A DNA stretch of 64,000 nt from Thalassobacillus cyri (GTDB lineage: Bacteria > Bacillota > Bacilli > Bacillales > Halobacillaceae): the NCBI RefSeq assembly GCF_900107755.1, contig NZ_FNQR01000005.1, positions 124,001-188,000 on the forward strand, read 5' to 3'. Position numbers and translations under genes: made by a program. Below the pieces are notes generated by a model that made no database searches, was not told the DNA's origin, and saw nothing but the letters and a program-made list of their open reading frames with translations. This document shows, one piece after another, positions 28,641-39,779 of this stretch (its first letter is position 1; every line of letters begins with the position of its first letter).

Positions 28641-29918
28641 ATGTTTAAATTTAATGATGAAAAGGGACAATTGAAATGTTCTTTCTGTGGAAAAAGCCAA
28701 GAGCAAGTTCGAAAACTTGTAGCTGGACCAGGTGTTTATATATGTGATGAATGTATCGAGTTATGTACAGAAATTGTAGAAGAAGAACTCGGGAATGAAG
28801 AAGAAGTAGAATTTAAAGAGGTACCTAAACCACAGGAAATCCGTGAAATCCTGAACGATTATGTCATCGGGCAGGATCAGGCGAAGAAGAACTTGTCGGT
28901 TGCAGTATACAACCATTATAAGCGTGTAAATGCAACTCCTAAGAATGATGATGTCGAGCTGGCGAAAAGTAATATCTGTATGATTGGACCTACAGGTAGT
29001 GGTAAAACGTTACTTGCTCAAACATTAGCACGTATATTGAATGTGCCATTTGCGATAGCAGATGCTACATCTTTGACTGAAGCTGGTTATGTAGGGGAGG
29101 ATGTAGAAAATATCCTGCTTAAACTAATTCAGGCTGCAGACTATGATGTAGAAAAAGCTGAAAAAGGTATCATTTATATCGATGAAATTGATAAAGTGGC
29201 CCGTAAGTCAGAAAACCCTTCTATTACACGTGACGTTTCAGGTGAAGGGGTACAGCAGGCGTTGCTTAAGATCCTGGAAGGTACTACGGCTAGTGTACCT
29301 CCTCAAGGTGGAAGAAAGCATCCACATCAGGAGTTCATTCAGATTGATACTACTAATGTTTTATTCATTGTTGGGGGAGCATTTGATGGAATCGATCAAA
29401 TCATCAAACGCCGTCTTGGTAAGAAGGTAATCGGTTTCGGTTCCGAAGATACAAATGAAGAACTGGATAAAGGTCAATTACTCTCAAAAATTCTACCAGA
29501 AGATCTCCTTCGTTATGGGTTAATTCCAGAATTCATCGGACGTCTTCCTGTCATTGGAAGCTTGTTGCCTCTAGATGAAGATGCATTGGTTGAAATTCTT
29601 ACCCAACCGAAAAATGCTCTTGTTAAACAGTACCAGAAGTTGCTACAAATCGATGATGTCGAGTTGGAATTCGAAGAAGATGCGCTTCGTGAAATTGCAA
29701 GAAAAGCAATTGAACGGAAGACGGGTGCTCGTGGACTACGCTCCATCATTGAAAACATCATGTTAGATGTCATGTATGAACTACCATCAAGGGATGATAT
29801 AGAAAAATGTATCATCACCAAAGAAACTGTGTTGAATGAGGATGGTAAGCCGAAGCTGGTTTTGACCGATGGAACCGTACAGGATGAAAATAAAGAATCA
29901 CCAAAAGAAAGTGCTTAA
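28641..29918 (+). CDS. clpX: ClpXP protease ATP-binding subunit ClpX
   Basis: 425 residues from ATG 28641 (MFKFNDEKG) behind AAGGGGTG. Zinc-binding domain with C13, C16, C35 and C38, Walker A GPTGSGKT (about 120), Walker [10 protein letters not shown], pore and sensor regions ([19 protein letters not shown]), and the C-terminal [12 protein letters not shown]. Unfolds substrates for ClpP. In B. subtilis lonB lies between clpX and lonA; here it is missing. Confidence 0.98.
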   Translation: MFKFNDEKGQLKCSFCGKSQEQVRKLVAGPGVYICDECIELCTEIVEEELGNEEEVEFKEVPKPQEIREILNDYVIGQDQAKKNLSVAVYNHYKRVNATPKNDDVELAKSNICMIGPTGSGKTLLAQTLARILNVPFAIADATSLTEAGYVGEDVENILLKLIQAADYDVEKAEKGIIYIDEIDKVARKSENPSITRDVSGEGVQQALLKILEGTTASVPPQGGRKHPHQEFIQIDTTNVLFIVGGAFDGIDQIIKRRLGKKVIGFGSEDTNEELDKGQLLSKILPEDLLRYGLIPEFIGRLPVIGSLLPLDEDALVEILTQPKNALVKQYQKLLQIDDVELEFEEDALREIARKAIERKTGARGLRSIIENIMLDVMYELPSRDDIEKCIITKETVLNEDGKPKLVLTDGTVQDENKESPKESA

Positions 29919-29957
29919 GCTTAGGTAGTTATCGTCAAAGCGAATGAGCTGAAGATT

Positions 29958-29999
29958 CAGGCCGCGCTGCAATTAGACTGTAGCGCGGCCTGCTTTCAT
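29958..29999 (+). terminator. Terminator after clpX
   Basis: An 11-bp G+C-rich stem CAGGCCGCGCT/AGCGCGGCCTG (29958-29968 with 29982-29992), then CTTTCATT; the T-run is imperfect. Confidence 0.75.
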
Positions 30000-30112
30000 T
30001 ACTGCTTTCTAGAGTGATACAGAATGATGATAGAGTAGCTTATATAGGATGAAATGTACTACATAGGTAACACTAAATATCAGGAAGAAACCGGTCAAAA
30101 GACCTCACTCAT

Positions 30113-30141
30113 TTTACAATGTACATGCTATTTAATACGAT
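30113..30141 (+). promoter_or_regulatory. Promoter of lonA
   Basis: TTTACA (30113-30118), 17-bp spacer, TACGAT (30136-30141). An inverted repeat GGTCAAAAGACC (30093-30104) is just upstream; it contains only half of a CtsR box. Confidence 0.65.
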
Positions 30142-30182
30142 AAAAGTACGAAATTGCTAATCCATTTGGAGGTGCGCAAAAT

Positions 30183-32516
30183 ATGACAGCTAATCAAAAG
30201 AAACAGATTCCCCTCCTGCCCCTAAGAGGACTGCTTGTATATCCCTCAATGGTGTTACACCTTGACGTAGGTAGAGATAAGTCCGTCAAAGCCCTAGAGC
30301 AGGCAATGATGAATGATAATGAGATATTTTTAGCTTCTCAAAAAGAAATGAATATCGATGACCCAACACAAGACGACATTTATCCATTTGGCACCATAGC
30401 TAAAGTGAAACAAATGGTTAAACTTCCTAATGGAACAAATCGTGTACTTGTAGAAGGTCTCGTTCGTGCTGAAATCGTCAATTTCTTATCCGACGATGAA
30501 TTTTATGTGGTGGAAGTCGAAACACATAAAGACCAGCATGGTAATATCAATGAAGAAGAAGCACTAATGCGTACGCTGTTACAACATTTCGAACAATATA
30601 TTAAAATTTCAAAGAAAATCAGTAAAGAAACCTTAGATACGGTAGCTGATATCGATGAACCAGGTCACTTAGCCGATATGGTCGCTTCCCATTTACCATT
30701 AAAACTGAAAGAAAAGCAAGCAGTTCTGGAAACCGTCAACGTAAAAGACCGTTTACGGCATCTAATCGAACAAATAAGTAATGAAAAAGAAGTCCTTCAA
30801 ATTGAAAAGAAAATCGGTCAACGAGTCAAACGTTCTATGGAGAAAACACAAAAAGAATATTATCTCCGGGAGCAAATGAAAGCAATCCAGAGTGAGCTGG
30901 GAGATAAAGACGGAAAAAGTGGAGAAGTAGCTGAATTACGAGAAAAGATACATGAAGCTAACATGCCAGAACGTATTGAAGAAGTAGCACTAAAAGAGTT
31001 AGGCCGCTATGAAAAAGTACCACAAAGTTCAGCAGAAAGCTCTGTGATCCGTAACTATATCGAATGGCTGGTATCACTCCCGTGGAGTACCGAAACGGAA
31101 GACAACCTGGAAATACACAACGCCCAAAGGATTTTAGATGAAGATCACTATGGACTTGAAAAAGTGAAAGAGCGAGTATTAGAATATTTAGCTGTCCAAC
31201 AGCTGACACAGTCTATCAAAGGACCTATTTTATGTTTGGTTGGTCCTCCGGGGGTCGGTAAGACTTCACTGGCAAAATCCATTGCTAGGGCAGTCAACCG
31301 TAAGTTTGTACGAGTTTCCCTGGGAGGAATACGCGATGATGCTGAAATTCGCGGCCATCGGCGTACCTATATCGGAGCTATGCCTGGGCGGATTATTCAG
31401 GGTATGAAGCGAGCTGAATCAATCAATCCAGTCTTCTTGCTGGATGAAATTGATAAGATGGCAAGCGATTTCCGGGGGGACCCATCAGCAGCCATGCTTG
31501 AAGTTCTTGATCCAGAACAAAATAGTACATTCAGTGACCATTTCATTGAAGAAAGTTATGATCTTTCCAAAGTAATGTTTGTCGCAACAGCCAATAATAT
31601 GTCTGCTATTCCAGGCCCGTTGCTTGATCGTATGGAAGTCATTTCGATTGCCGGCTATACAGAAGTTGAAAAGCTTCATATTGCTAAGGAGCATTTGCTT
31701 CCTAAGCAAATTAAAGAAAATGGATTGACGAAAGGCCAATTGCAATTCCGGGAGGAAGCTTTGCTAAAACTGATCAGAACCTATACCCGTGAAGCTGGCG
31801 TTCGTAATTTGGAGCGGGAACTTGCCTCTATTTGCAGGAAGTCTGCAAAAATCATTGTTGCAGGGGAGAAGAAGCGTGTAGTTGTAACAGAGAACTTATT
31901 GGAAGAATTATTAGGCCGTCCCAAATATCGTTATGGGCAGGCGGAAGAGGAAGATCAAATCGGAACAGCTACTGGCCTGGCTTATACCTCTGCAGGTGGA
32001 GATACACTTTCTATTGAAGTATCGATTTATCCTGGAAAGGGCAAGCTGACGCTGACAGGTAAGCTTGGAGATGTAATGAAAGAATCGGCTCAGGCAGCTT
32101 TCAGCTATATTCGTTCCCGAGCAGAAGAATTAAAAATCGATGTGGATTTTGTTGAAAAAAATGATATTCATATTCACGTACCTGAAGGGGCTACACCAAA
32201 GGATGGACCATCAGCAGGAATCACAATGGCAACTGCGCTTGTTTCAGCATTAACTGGTCGTCCGGTCAGAAAAGAAGTGGGTATGACCGGGGAAATAACA
32301 CTGCGTGGACGGGTATTACCGATCGGAGGTCTGAAGGAAAAATCCCTCAGTGCTCATCGAGCGGGTCTTCGTAAAATTATTATCCCTGCAGATAATAAAA
32401 AAGACTTAGAGGATATTCCTAAAAGTGTCCGTGATGATTTAGAATATGTGCCCGTCAAACATTTGGATGAAGTGCTGGAACATGCCTTATTGGAGGATAA
32501 AAATGAAAGTAAATGA
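30183..32516 (+). CDS. lonA: ATP-dependent protease Lon
   Basis: 777 residues. Lon N-domain ([23 protein letters not shown]), coiled coil, AAA+ domain with Walker A GPPGVGKT (354-361) and [10 protein letters not shown], then a C-terminal Ser-Lys protease with the catalytic Ser677 in KDGPSAG and Lys720 in GGLKEK. Degrades misfolded and regulatory proteins. Overlaps ysxC by 14 bases. Ribosome site TTTGGAGGTGCG. Confidence 0.98.
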   Translation: MTANQKKQIPLLPLRGLLVYPSMVLHLDVGRDKSVKALEQAMMNDNEIFLASQKEMNIDDPTQDDIYPFGTIAKVKQMVKLPNGTNRVLVEGLVRAEIVNFLSDDEFYVVEVETHKDQHGNINEEEALMRTLLQHFEQYIKISKKISKETLDTVADIDEPGHLADMVASHLPLKLKEKQAVLETVNVKDRLRHLIEQISNEKEVLQIEKKIGQRVKRSMEKTQKEYYLREQMKAIQSELGDKDGKSGEVAELREKIHEANMPERIEEVALKELGRYEKVPQSSAESSVIRNYIEWLVSLPWSTETEDNLEIHNAQRILDEDHYGLEKVKERVLEYLAVQQLTQSIKGPILCLVGPPGVGKTSLAKSIARAVNRKFVRVSLGGIRDDAEIRGHRRTYIGAMPGRIIQGMKRAESINPVFLLDEIDKMASDFRGDPSAAMLEVLDPEQNSTFSDHFIEESYDLSKVMFVATANNMSAIPGPLLDRMEVISIAGYTEVEKLHIAKEHLLPKQIKENGLTKGQLQFREEALLKLIRTYTREAGVRNLERELASICRKSAKIIVAGEKKRVVVTENLLEELLGRPKYRYGQAEEEDQIGTATGLAYTSAGGDTLSIEVSIYPGKGKLTLTGKLGDVMKESAQAAFSYIRSRAEELKIDVDFVEKNDIHIHVPEGATPKDGPSAGITMATALVSALTGRPVRKEVGMTGEITLRGRVLPIGGLKEKSLSAHRAGLRKIIIPADNKKDLEDIPKSVRDDLEYVPVKHLDEVLEHALLEDKNESK

Positions 32517-33087
32517 TGCTGAGCTTGTCATCAGCGCTGTCAGTAAAAAACAGTACCCATCTGATCACTTACCTGAAATAGCATTGGCAGGCCGATCTAA
32601 TGTCGGAAAATCATCTTTTATTAATAAGATGATACAAAGGAAAAGTCTTGCCAGGACTTCTTCTAAGCCTGGAAAAACTCAGACTTTGAATTTTTATAAA
32701 ATAAATGAAAAGTTTTATTTTGTAGACGTTCCTGGCTATGGGTATGCTAAAGTATCCAAGAAAGAAAGAAAAAAATGGGGCGAGATGATGGAAGAATACT
32801 TCGCGGAAAGAGAAAACTTGCGAGCTACCGCTTTAATCATCGATATACGTCACCAGCCGACCGAAGATGATATCATGATGTACGATTACCTGAAATATTT
32901 TGAATTACCGGTAATGGTAATCGCTACAAAACTTGATAAAATCCCAAAAAATAAACGTGATCAGTATATAAAAATTGTAAGGAAAACTCTAGAAGTCGAA
33001 GAAGAGGATATAGTCATTCCCTTTTCCTCAGAGACAGGGGAAGGCAAAGATAAAGCATGGACAGCTATGCTGTCATATTTGAACTAA
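32503..33087 (+). CDS. ysxC: Ribosome-biogenesis GTP-binding protein YsxC (EngB)
   Basis: 194 residues from ATG 32503, eight bases after TTGGAGG. P-loop GRSNVGKSS (about 30), switch G2 [11 protein letters not shown]3 DVPGYG, G4 TKLDK, G5 SSETG. Needed for 50S subunit assembly. Translated by coupling with lonA; the lonA-ysxC pair is conserved in Bacillus. Confidence 0.97.
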   Translation: MKVNDAELVISAVSKKQYPSDHLPEIALAGRSNVGKSSFINKMIQRKSLARTSSKPGKTQTLNFYKINEKFYFVDVPGYGYAKVSKKERKKWGEMMEEYFAERENLRATALIIDIRHQPTEDDIMMYDYLKYFELPVMVIATKLDKIPKNKRDQYIKIVRKTLEVEEEDIVIPFSSETGEGKDKAWTAMLSYLN

Positions 33088-33089
33088 AT

Positions 33090-33128
33090 AAATACCCGGC
33101 CATCTACACAGGATGACCGGGTATTTTT
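33090..33128 (+). terminator. Terminator after ysxC
   Basis: A 15-bp stem with one mismatch (AAATACCCGGCCATC with GATGACCGGGTATTT), then TT. Confidence 0.9.
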
Positions 33129-33372
33129 ATAAAAAAAGGTTTAACTTGGACAAAAATGGTTATTATAAGGTCTGGTAATTAAAATATTTACCTAGTAAGT
33201 CGAGTATTTCCCTGAAATTCTAAGGAAAAGCAATGTTCACCTGGCTCTTCCTGGTTCAGACGAGCTTTGTTCGCTATAATAGCCTAATTTGAATTTTGAG
33301 AAAAATCAGATTGGTTGTTATGATGAAGGGTGTTCTTATTCTAAAAAAAAGAAAAGGAGAGGATTACGAGAA

Positions 33373-34185
33373 ATGAAAAAAATATCTTTGTTTTTATTTA
33401 GCGTATTAATGCTTTTCGTACTCGCTGCCTGTGGAGCCGGTGAGTCAGAAGAATCGACAGAAAAACAGAACGGTGAATCTCAAGGTGGAAGCGAATATAA
33501 TTTAGTAGAAGATGGGAAATTCACTTTTGCTGCATCGGGTGAATTTCGTCCATTCAGTTCAACCGGACCTTCTGGTGAGATGGAAGGATTTGATATAGAC
33601 GTTGCTAATGCAATTGCTGAAGAGCTGGGCTTAGAGCCGAATCAAAAGAAGTTCAAGTTCGCATCTATTGTAGAAGGTGTAAAAACCGGTCGTTTTGACG
33701 CCGCAGTTGCCAGCCACACAATCACCCCTGAACGTCAAGAGGAAGTTGATTTCTCCACCCCTTACTACTACTCAGGTGCCCAGGTTTTTGTTCGTCCCGA
33801 TAGTGATGTAGAATCACTGGATGATTTAAAAGGTAAAGAAATTGCAGTTTCTAAAGGTTCTACTTATGTAGAATTCGCAAATCAGGTAACCGATAAGGTT
33901 CAAAGTTATGACAGTGATGTCGTGGCATTGCAATCACTGGATAAAGGTCGTCATGATGCGGTGATCACTGATTTTTTGACTGGTAAAGAAGCAATGGGCC
34001 AAGGCTTGAATATCGAAGGGAAAGAAATGATTGAGCGTAGTGAACAGGCAGTAGCAGTCGCAAAAGATAACGAGAAACTTTTGGAAGCAGTCAATGAAGC
34101 TATTGAAAAGCTGCGTGAAGACGGGACTTTGACAGAAATCAGTAAAAAATATTTTGGAGAAGATATCACCACAAAACCAGAGTAA
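33373..34185 (+). CDS. Polar amino-acid ABC transporter substrate-binding lipoprotein
   Basis: 270 residues from ATG 33373 (ribosome site AAAGGAGAGG); an upstream extension is non-native. Signal peptide with the lipobox LAACG at about residue 17-21, a Ser/Glu linker, then an SBP_bac_3 domain: EFRPFSSTGPSGEMEGFDIDVANAIAE is given in parts (EFRPFSS, EGFDIDVANA), with FDAAVASHTITPERQEEVDFS and the second-lobe LKGKEIAVSKGSTYVEF. Binds a polar amino acid outside the cell; the exact ligand is not readable. A terminator lies between it and the permease. Confidence 0.93.
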   Translation: MKKISLFLFSVLMLFVLAACGAGESEESTEKQNGESQGGSEYNLVEDGKFTFAASGEFRPFSSTGPSGEMEGFDIDVANAIAEELGLEPNQKKFKFASIVEGVKTGRFDAAVASHTITPERQEEVDFSTPYYYSGAQVFVRPDSDVESLDDLKGKEIAVSKGSTYVEFANQVTDKVQSYDSDVVALQSLDKGRHDAVITDFLTGKEAMGQGLNIEGKEMIERSEQAVAVAKDNEKLLEAVNEAIEKLREDGTLTEISKKYFGEDITTKPE

Positions 34186-34196
34186 AAAGTCAATAG

Positions 34197-34225
34197 AAGA
34201 GCACGCCGGGCGTGCTCTTTTTACA
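34197..34225 (+). terminator. Terminator inside the ABC transporter locus
   Basis: Stem AAGAGCACG/CGTGCTCTT with a short loop, then TTTAC. It separates the abundant binding-protein gene from the permease and ATPase. Confidence 0.85.
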
Positions 34226-34254
34226 CTTTAAATAAGCTTAACCTGGCTGAATGG

Positions 34255-34320
34255 TTAAAGTATAAGAAATGCTAAGTCTATCGCCATAAGGGTCTGGCGT
34301 TAAGCCTGTTTTTTTTAAAC
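34255..34320 (+). repeat. Dispersed 65-nt hairpin repeat, copy 2
   Basis: AAAGTATAAGAAATGCTAAG, then CTATCGCCATAAG, GGTCTGGCG, TTAAGCCTG and an eight-T run. Inner stem CGCCA/TGGCG intact. It sits directly before the ribosome site of the permease gene. Confidence 0.7.
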
Positions 34321-34340
34321 ATTAGGAGGAGCTGAACGTT

Positions 34341-35006
34341 TTGTACTTGAATATCATCAAATTTGGTGAAGCCTTATTCGAAAGTAGAAATCTTTTTGCT
34401 GAAGCTGCATGGCTGACGCTTAAGCTGACTGCTGTTTCGATATTCATTGCCATATTTATCGGACTATTTTTTGCATTAATTAAAATATCAAAAATAAAAG
34501 TTTTGGAATGGATAGCGAACTTTTATATTTTTATAGTAAGAGGTACACCATTAATCGTACAAATATTTGTTTTCTATTATGGACTTACTGAAATAGCGAT
34601 GATTTCAGGATTTTGGTCGGCAACATTGGGGCTGGCTTTCCATAACGGAGCCTATATAGCTGAAATCTTCCGAGGCTCGATTCAGTCGATCGGAAAAGGC
34701 CAGACAGAAGCGGGCAGATCTCTTGGAATGAACCGCTCTCAGACGATGAAAAGAATCATTCTGCCGCAGGCATTCCGAAGAGCCCTGCCTCCACTTGGCA
34801 ACCAGTTCATCATCGGTTTAAAGGACTCTTCTCTCGCGGCATTTATTGGATTGACAGAAATTTTTGGAGCGGCTACTACGATGGGTGCCAATACCTTTGA
34901 TTATATGACCTGGTTATTGGTGAGTGCTGTTTACTACTTGATACTAGTCTTCTTGTTGACCTTAGTAGTATCATTCATCGAAAAGAAAATGGCGGCAAGT
35001 GATTAA
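34341..35006 (+). CDS. Polar amino-acid ABC transporter permease
   Basis: 221 residues, TTG start after TAGGAGGA. HisM/GlnP-type inner-membrane subunit with about five helices; the EAA loop YIAEIFRGSIQSIGKGQTEAG (about 105-125) docks the ATPase. Works as a homodimer with the next gene product and the lipoprotein upstream. The ATPase starts 19 bp later. Confidence 0.94.
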   Translation: MYLNIIKFGEALFESRNLFAEAAWLTLKLTAVSIFIAIFIGLFFALIKISKIKVLEWIANFYIFIVRGTPLIVQIFVFYYGLTEIAMISGFWSATLGLAFHNGAYIAEIFRGSIQSIGKGQTEAGRSLGMNRSQTMKRIILPQAFRRALPPLGNQFIIGLKDSSLAAFIGLTEIFGAATTMGANTFDYMTWLLVSAVYYLILVFLLTLVVSFIEKKMAASD

Positions 35007-35024
35007 AGGAGGAGGAACAAAAGC

Positions 35025-35765
35025 GTGTCAGATGTTAGAGAAATGATTCGAGTAGAAAAACTGAATAAATCTTTTGGTGCTCTTCATGTTTTGAAAGATA
35101 TAGATTTTACAGTCAAAGAAAGTGAAGTGGTTGTACTCATAGGGGCAAGTGGCTCAGGGAAGAGTACACTGCTGCGCTGTTTGAACTTTTTAGAGTTGAA
35201 AAATGATGGGAAAGTTATTATTGAAGGGAAAGAGACAGACCCCAAAAAAGATAACTTGAATGAGGTAAGACAGAAAGTGGGAATGGTATTTCAGCATTTC
35301 AACTTATTCCCTCACAAAACAGTGCTGGAGAATGTCATAGAGGCTCCTACTCAAGTAAAAAAAATTAAAAAAGCACAGGCGGTAAAAGAAGCAAAGGAAT
35401 TATTAGCTAAGGTAGGGCTGGGAGATAAAGCCGATGTTTATCCCTCCCGTTTATCTGGTGGACAAAAACAGCGGGTGGCCATTGCACGTGCATTGGCGAT
35501 GAAACCGGATATCATGCTATTTGATGAACCCACTTCCGCTCTCGATCCAGAACTTGTAGGGGAAGTGCTGGCAACTATGAAGGAACTTGCGAAAGAAGGG
35601 ATGACGATGATTGTTGTCACCCATGAAATGGGCTTTGCTCGTGAAGTTGCCGATAAAGTTGTATATATGCATGACGGGCGTATTGTTGAAGTGGGTGAGC
35701 CTAACCAATTGTTTGATAACCCTCAAGAAAAACGGACACAGGAATTTTTGAGTTCTATCTTATAA
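35025..35765 (+). CDS. Polar amino-acid ABC transporter ATP-binding protein
   Basis: 246 residues, GTG start behind AAAGGAGGAGG. Walker [10 protein letters not shown] (about 40), Q-loop [10 protein letters not shown], signature LSGGQKQR, Walker [15 protein letters not shown], and the switch His in VVTHEMGFA. GlnQ-type family. Ends next to a strong two-way terminator. Confidence 0.96.
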   Translation: MSDVREMIRVEKLNKSFGALHVLKDIDFTVKESEVVVLIGASGSGKSTLLRCLNFLELKNDGKVIIEGKETDPKKDNLNEVRQKVGMVFQHFNLFPHKTVLENVIEAPTQVKKIKKAQAVKEAKELLAKVGLGDKADVYPSRLSGGQKQRVAIARALAMKPDIMLFDEPTSALDPELVGEVLATMKELAKEGMTMIVVTHEMGFAREVADKVVYMHDGRIVEVGEPNQLFDNPQEKRTQEFLSSIL

Positions 35766-35846
35766 ATGAGTTTTTCTGGGTTATCTTAGAAGTTATAGCC
35801 TAGGTTCATCCTGAATTAATATTAATACTAGCCTTACTTTGACTTT

Positions 35847-35890
35847 CAAATGAAAATCCCGGACACCATAAAGGCCCGGGATTTCATTTG
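35847..35890. terminator. Two-way terminator between ABC ATPase and ysxD
   Basis: Long stem CAAATGAAAATCCCGG/CCCGGGATTTCATTTG with one bulge; A/T tracts on both sides. It includes the ysxD stop codon. Confidence 0.85.
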
Positions 35891-36390
35891 TTTCTTTTAT
35901 TCTTAGTGTTCTTCTTATTCTTTAAGAGGAACAGGCCGATAATGACCAGCGCTAATGGCCAAAATTGCTCGATAAGGGCAAATAACTGATAGACCCAATG
36001 AAACCACCCTGGATTAACCGGAGAAAATAAGGCGAATAATCCAAGAACGACTAATAACAGACCTGGTACCAAACCCTGCTTTGTTTTATTAGAGCGAAGT
36101 ACGAACGCACTTCCGATAATGAGCGGGTAGACACCCCAGTGATCGAGCCAAAACCGGTAAGTAGTAAGCCCGTGGAAATGGATCCCGAATCCTAACAGTA
36201 CAGCGCCAGCAAAAATATTATGGAATTCATTCGTAATATAACTATGTAATAAAAACGAAATACCGATAATCATTAAAATTGTCGGCCAAGAATAAAAATC
36301 AGTTAATAGGGGAATATGTAATTGTCGCAGTAAAAAATAAGCTCCTAAACCAATCAATAGAAAACCTGTAAAAGTGTTCTGCCTTCTCAT
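35884..36390 (-). CDS. ysxD: Membrane protein, LiaI/LiaF-like transmembrane fold (YsxD position)
   Basis: 168 residues in six or so short hydrophobic helices separated by Trp/His-rich turns (FLLIGLGAYFLL, ILMIIGISFLL, IFAGAVLLGFGIHFHG, YPLIIGSAFVL, GLLLVVLGLFALF, PLALVIIGLFLL), ending in Lys/Asn-rich residues. This repeated GxxLLxxG pattern is like the LiaI/LiaF N-terminal region. Location between ysxC and hemA matches ysxD. Ribosome site AAAGGGAGG. Function unknown. Confidence 0.7.
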   Translation of the reverse strand: MRRQNTFTGFLLIGLGAYFLLRQLHIPLLTDFYSWPTILMIIGISFLLHSYITNEFHNIFAGAVLLGFGIHFHGLTTYRFWLDHWGVYPLIIGSAFVLRSNKTKQGLVPGLLLVVLGLFALFSPVNPGWFHWVYQLFALIEQFWPLALVIIGLFLLKNKKNTKNKRNK

Positions 36391-36562
36391 GTCCAGCCTC
36401 CCTTTACATATGTCGAATTGTTGCGTATATACCTAGGTTGTGGTACATTACAGTCGGGTTTGATTTGTTTACGAAGGGATTACATTTATTTGTCTTTTAT
36501 TTAATCCTACCATAGAGTTTCATATTCTGTTCATAATTTCCATCAGTTAGTACTATTTCTCA

Positions 36563-36571
36563 TGTTATAAT
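36563..36571 (+). promoter_or_regulatory. Extended -10 promoter of hemA
   Basis: TGTTATAAT at 36563-36571, about 50 bp before the hemA start. The -35 region is poor, as is common with an extended -10. Confidence 0.6.
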
Positions 36572-36621
36572 GTACTTTATAAAATACTGCTCGTCAGGAA
36601 AGTTTTTTGGGGGTAGATGAT

Positions 36622-37995
36622 ATGCACATTTTAGTTGTCGGCGTAAATTATAAAACAGCCCCAGTAGAAATCAGGGAAAAACTCACGTTTTCTGAAAACC
36701 ACATTTCGGAAGCTATGGTTGAATTGAACCAGCGAAAGAGTGTGTTAGAAAACGTGATTATTTCCACATGTAATCGAACGGAAATTTATGCTGTCGTTGA
36801 TCAACTTCATACAGGACGCTATTATATCAAACAGTTCTTGTCTGATTGGTTTGAGGTGGAGAAAGAGACATTTTCCCCATACTTGTCTATTTATGAAGGT
36901 GATGGTGCCATGGAGCACTTGCTGCGCGTAACCTGTGGCTTAGATTCTATGGTCCTGGGTGAAACTCAGATTCTTGGTCAAATGAAGCAGGCCTTCCTAC
37001 AGGGGCAAGAAGTGAAAACCACTGGTACCATTTTCAACCAATTATTCAAGCAGGCAGTAACACTCGCTAAGCGTTCCCATAAAGAAACAGAAATTGGAGA
37101 AAATGCGGTGTCTGTCAGTTACGCTGCTGTTGAACTAGCTCGGAAAATCTTCGGTGACCTCGTCAACAAGCATGTGGTCATCTTAGGTGCAGGGAAAATG
37201 GGTGAACTTGCTGCCAAGAACCTGCAAGGCTCCGGGGTGAAACAGGTTACGGTAATCAATCGAACGCTAGCTAAAGCACAAGTAGTTGCTGACCAATTCA
37301 ATGGAGAAGCTAAAACGATTGATGATTTGTCAAAGACATTGAAAGATGCGGATATTCTAATCAGTTCCACTGGTGCTAAAGATTATGTGATTACAAAAGA
37401 AGTGATGGCTCCTATTCAGAAAGCGCGCAAAGGGAAGCCGTTATTCTTAGTAGACATTGCTGTGCCACGGGATCTGGATCCAGCTATGGAAGCATTGGAA
37501 AGTGTATTTTTATATGATATTGATGATCTGCAGGGGATTGTTGATGCTAACCTGGCTGCAAGACAACAGGCAGCGGAGGTTATCGAAATCATGATTGAAG
37601 AAGAGATAATTGCATTTAAGGAATGGCTGCAAACCATTGGTGTAGTGCCCGTCATCTCCGCTTTAAGGAATAAAGCATTATCGATCCAATCAGAAACAAT
37701 GAAAAGCATTGAGCGTAAAATGCCAGATTTGACTGAGCGGGAGAAGAAAGTGTTGAATAAGCACACGAAAAGTATTATCAATCAGATGTTGAAAGATCCT
37801 ATTTTGCAGGCCAAGGAACTGGCAGCTCAACCGGATGCGGATAAGTCACTGCGCCTGTTCACGCAGATATTCGGAATCGAAGAGCGTGTGCAGAATGAAA
37901 TCCAGGAGCAGCAACAGAAAGATAATAAAGTGGTGTCCCTGGATCGTAATGGGGAACTATCCCTTCCTACCATAAGAAATGCTTCCACACACTAG
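36622..37995 (+). CDS. hemA: Glutamyl-tRNA reductase
   Basis: 457 residues from ATG 36622 ([14 protein letters not shown]), behind TGGGGG. Catalytic Cys50 in [14 protein letters not shown]-binding [16 protein letters not shown] near 190 and a C-terminal dimerisation domain of long helices. Makes glutamate-1-semialdehyde from Glu-tRNA, the committed haem step. First of the operon hemAXCDBL; total protein level is feedback-controlled by HemX in Bacillus. Confidence 0.98.
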   Translation: MHILVVGVNYKTAPVEIREKLTFSENHISEAMVELNQRKSVLENVIISTCNRTEIYAVVDQLHTGRYYIKQFLSDWFEVEKETFSPYLSIYEGDGAMEHLLRVTCGLDSMVLGETQILGQMKQAFLQGQEVKTTGTIFNQLFKQAVTLAKRSHKETEIGENAVSVSYAAVELARKIFGDLVNKHVVILGAGKMGELAAKNLQGSGVKQVTVINRTLAKAQVVADQFNGEAKTIDDLSKTLKDADILISSTGAKDYVITKEVMAPIQKARKGKPLFLVDIAVPRDLDPAMEALESVFLYDIDDLQGIVDANLAARQQAAEVIEIMIEEEIIAFKEWLQTIGVVPVISALRNKALSIQSETMKSIERKMPDLTEREKKVLNKHTKSIINQMLKDPILQAKELAAQPDADKSLRLFTQIFGIEERVQNEIQEQQQKDNKVVSLDRNGELSLPTIRNASTH

Positions 37996-38012
37996 TAAGG
38001 AAGGATTACTAT

Positions 38013-38831
38013 ATGCTTGATGTGAAATGGCTTTATGAGTTTATTATTTTCATTTACGCTCTAAGTGTTATTGGCTATTTTATTGATTTCATTCAACAAA
38101 ACCGGAAGGCGAACCATGCAGCCTTCTGGTTACTTAGTATGGTTTGGTCTTTACAAACCATTTTTTTATTAACACAAGTTTTTATTGAAGATAACTTTCC
38201 AGTAATGAGCGTCTACGACGGATTATATTTTTACGCTTGGATTCTAGTGACTTTCTCATTGATTATTAACCGCTTGTACCGTGTAGATTTTCTAGTATTT
38301 TTTACGAATGTGCTTGGTTTCTCAGTCATGCTGCTTCACATTACTACGAAAGCCCGGGCTGATTTAGTTGAACAAGGGGTTCGTTTTATAGATGAAATGC
38401 TTGTCGCTCATATCACATTGGCACTTATTTCTTACGGATTTTTTACGTTTTCGTTTATTTTTTCTTTAATGTACCTGCTGCAATACCGCTTGTTGAAAAG
38501 AAAAAAATGGGATAAGCGGTTGTGGCGTTTGGGAGATTTATCGAAACTCGATCATTACTCTTACCTGTCAGTGACTGGAGGCGTTCCTTTACTGTTGTTA
38601 GCTGTCATACTCGGTGTTGTATGGGGTTATAACTCGGATGATGTTTTTTATTGGTATGACTCGAAGACAATGGGTTCGTTCATTGTGTTATTCGTTTATA
38701 TTATCTTTTTATTTTTACGGATAGTGAAAGGGTATCAAGGCAGGTCGATAGCTATGTATAATGCTGCGGCATTTTTGTTTTTGCTTGTAAATTTCTTTTT
38801 ATTCGGTTCACTGTCGAACTTCCACTTTTAA
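38013..38831 (+). CDS. hemX: HemX membrane protein (cytochrome c assembly/CcsA-like)
   Basis: 272 residues with about eight membrane helices and the CcsA-like WY-rich loops (SVYDGLYFYAWILVTF). In B. subtilis HemX lowers the level of HemA protein. Placed between hemA and hemC, 17 bp after hemA with ribosome site AAGGAAGG. Confidence 0.93.
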   Translation: MLDVKWLYEFIIFIYALSVIGYFIDFIQQNRKANHAAFWLLSMVWSLQTIFLLTQVFIEDNFPVMSVYDGLYFYAWILVTFSLIINRLYRVDFLVFFTNVLGFSVMLLHITTKARADLVEQGVRFIDEMLVAHITLALISYGFFTFSFIFSLMYLLQYRLLKRKKWDKRLWRLGDLSKLDHYSYLSVTGGVPLLLLAVILGVVWGYNSDDVFYWYDSKTMGSFIVLFVYIIFLFLRIVKGYQGRSIAMYNAAAFLFLLVNFFLFGSLSNFHF

Positions 38832-38849
38832 GATTGAGGAGGCAATTTG

Positions 38850-39779
38850 GTGCGAAAAATTATTATTGGTTCAAGAAAAAGCAATTTAGCAATTACTCAA
38901 ACAGAATGGGTCATCGATCAATTGAAAAAGGTGGAGCCAAACGCTGAATTTGAAATTAAGCGTATCTCGACTAAAGGAGATCAGATTTTGGATGTCACTC
39001 TATCCAAGGTTGGTGGCAAGGGTTTGTTTGTTAAAGAGATTGAAAAAGCGATGTATGAAGAAGAAATCGATATGGCTGTACACAGCATGAAAGATATGCC
39101 CTCCGTCATTTCTGAAGGCTTGATGATTGCCTCTGTGCCAGAGCGTGAGGATCACCGCGATGCGTTCGTTTCTAATAACCATATAAAATTGAAGGACCTG
39201 CCGGCCGGTGCCGTCGTTGGGACAAGCAGTTTAAGAAGAGAGTCACAAATTCGTGCAGCCCGTCCTGATCTGGAAGTGAAATGGATTCGCGGTAATATCG
39301 ATACGCGTCTAAAAAAGCTGAGAGATGGTGAATTTGATGCGATTGTTCTTGCTGCTGCTGGTTTGAAGCGTATGGGCTGGAGCGAGGACCTGGTTACGGA
39401 GTATTTGGATAAAGACGTTTGTGTCCCGGCTGTCGGTCAAGGGGCATTAGCGATTCAAACAAGAGAATCTGACACTGAGTTACGCGAATTGTTGGCCAAA
39501 ATTAATGACAGTTATACCGAGAAGACAGTGGCAGCAGAACGTAAATTTCTTCACGACTTGAATGGGGGCTGTCAAGTTCCGATCGGTGGCTATGCATACC
39601 TTGAAGGTGATGAAATTGTTTTGACTGCGCTGGTAGCTACCCCGGATGGGAAGACCATTTTGAAGGAGACTTTCAAAGGGGCCGATCCAATCGATGTGGG
39701 GAAAGAAGCTGCTGATCATCTGAAACAGTACGGTGCCCAAAAAATTGTGGATGATGCGAAAGAGGAGCTTGATCAATAA
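38850..39779 (+). CDS. hemC: Porphobilinogen deaminase
   Basis: 309 residues from GTG 38850, seven bases after GAGGAGG (a TTG at 38847 is too close). Motifs: [63 protein letters not shown], and Cys-bearing [11 protein letters not shown] (dipyrromethane cofactor). Forms hydroxymethylbilane. Stop overlaps the hemD start. Confidence 0.97.
   Translation: MRKIIIGSRKSNLAITQTEWVIDQLKKVEPNAEFEIKRISTKGDQILDVTLSKVGGKGLFVKEIEKAMYEEEIDMAVHSMKDMPSVISEGLMIASVPEREDHRDAFVSNNHIKLKDLPAGAVVGTSSLRRESQIRAARPDLEVKWIRGNIDTRLKKLRDGEFDAIVLAAAGLKRMGWSEDLVTEYLDKDVCVPAVGQGALAIQTRESDTELRELLAKINDSYTEKTVAAERKFLHDLNGGCQVPIGGYAYLEGDEIVLTALVATPDGKTILKETFKGADPIDVGKEAADHLKQYGAQKIVDDAKEELDQ

Noticed and set aside
30093-30109. 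CtsR heat-shock operator upstream of lonA
   Set aside because: Only one heptad (GGTCAAA) fits; the second half (CCTCACT) disagrees at several positions.
36565-36582. PerR box at the hemA promoter
   Set aside because: TTATAATGTACTTTATAA looks similar, but the spacing is three bases too long for the 7-1-7 PerR site.
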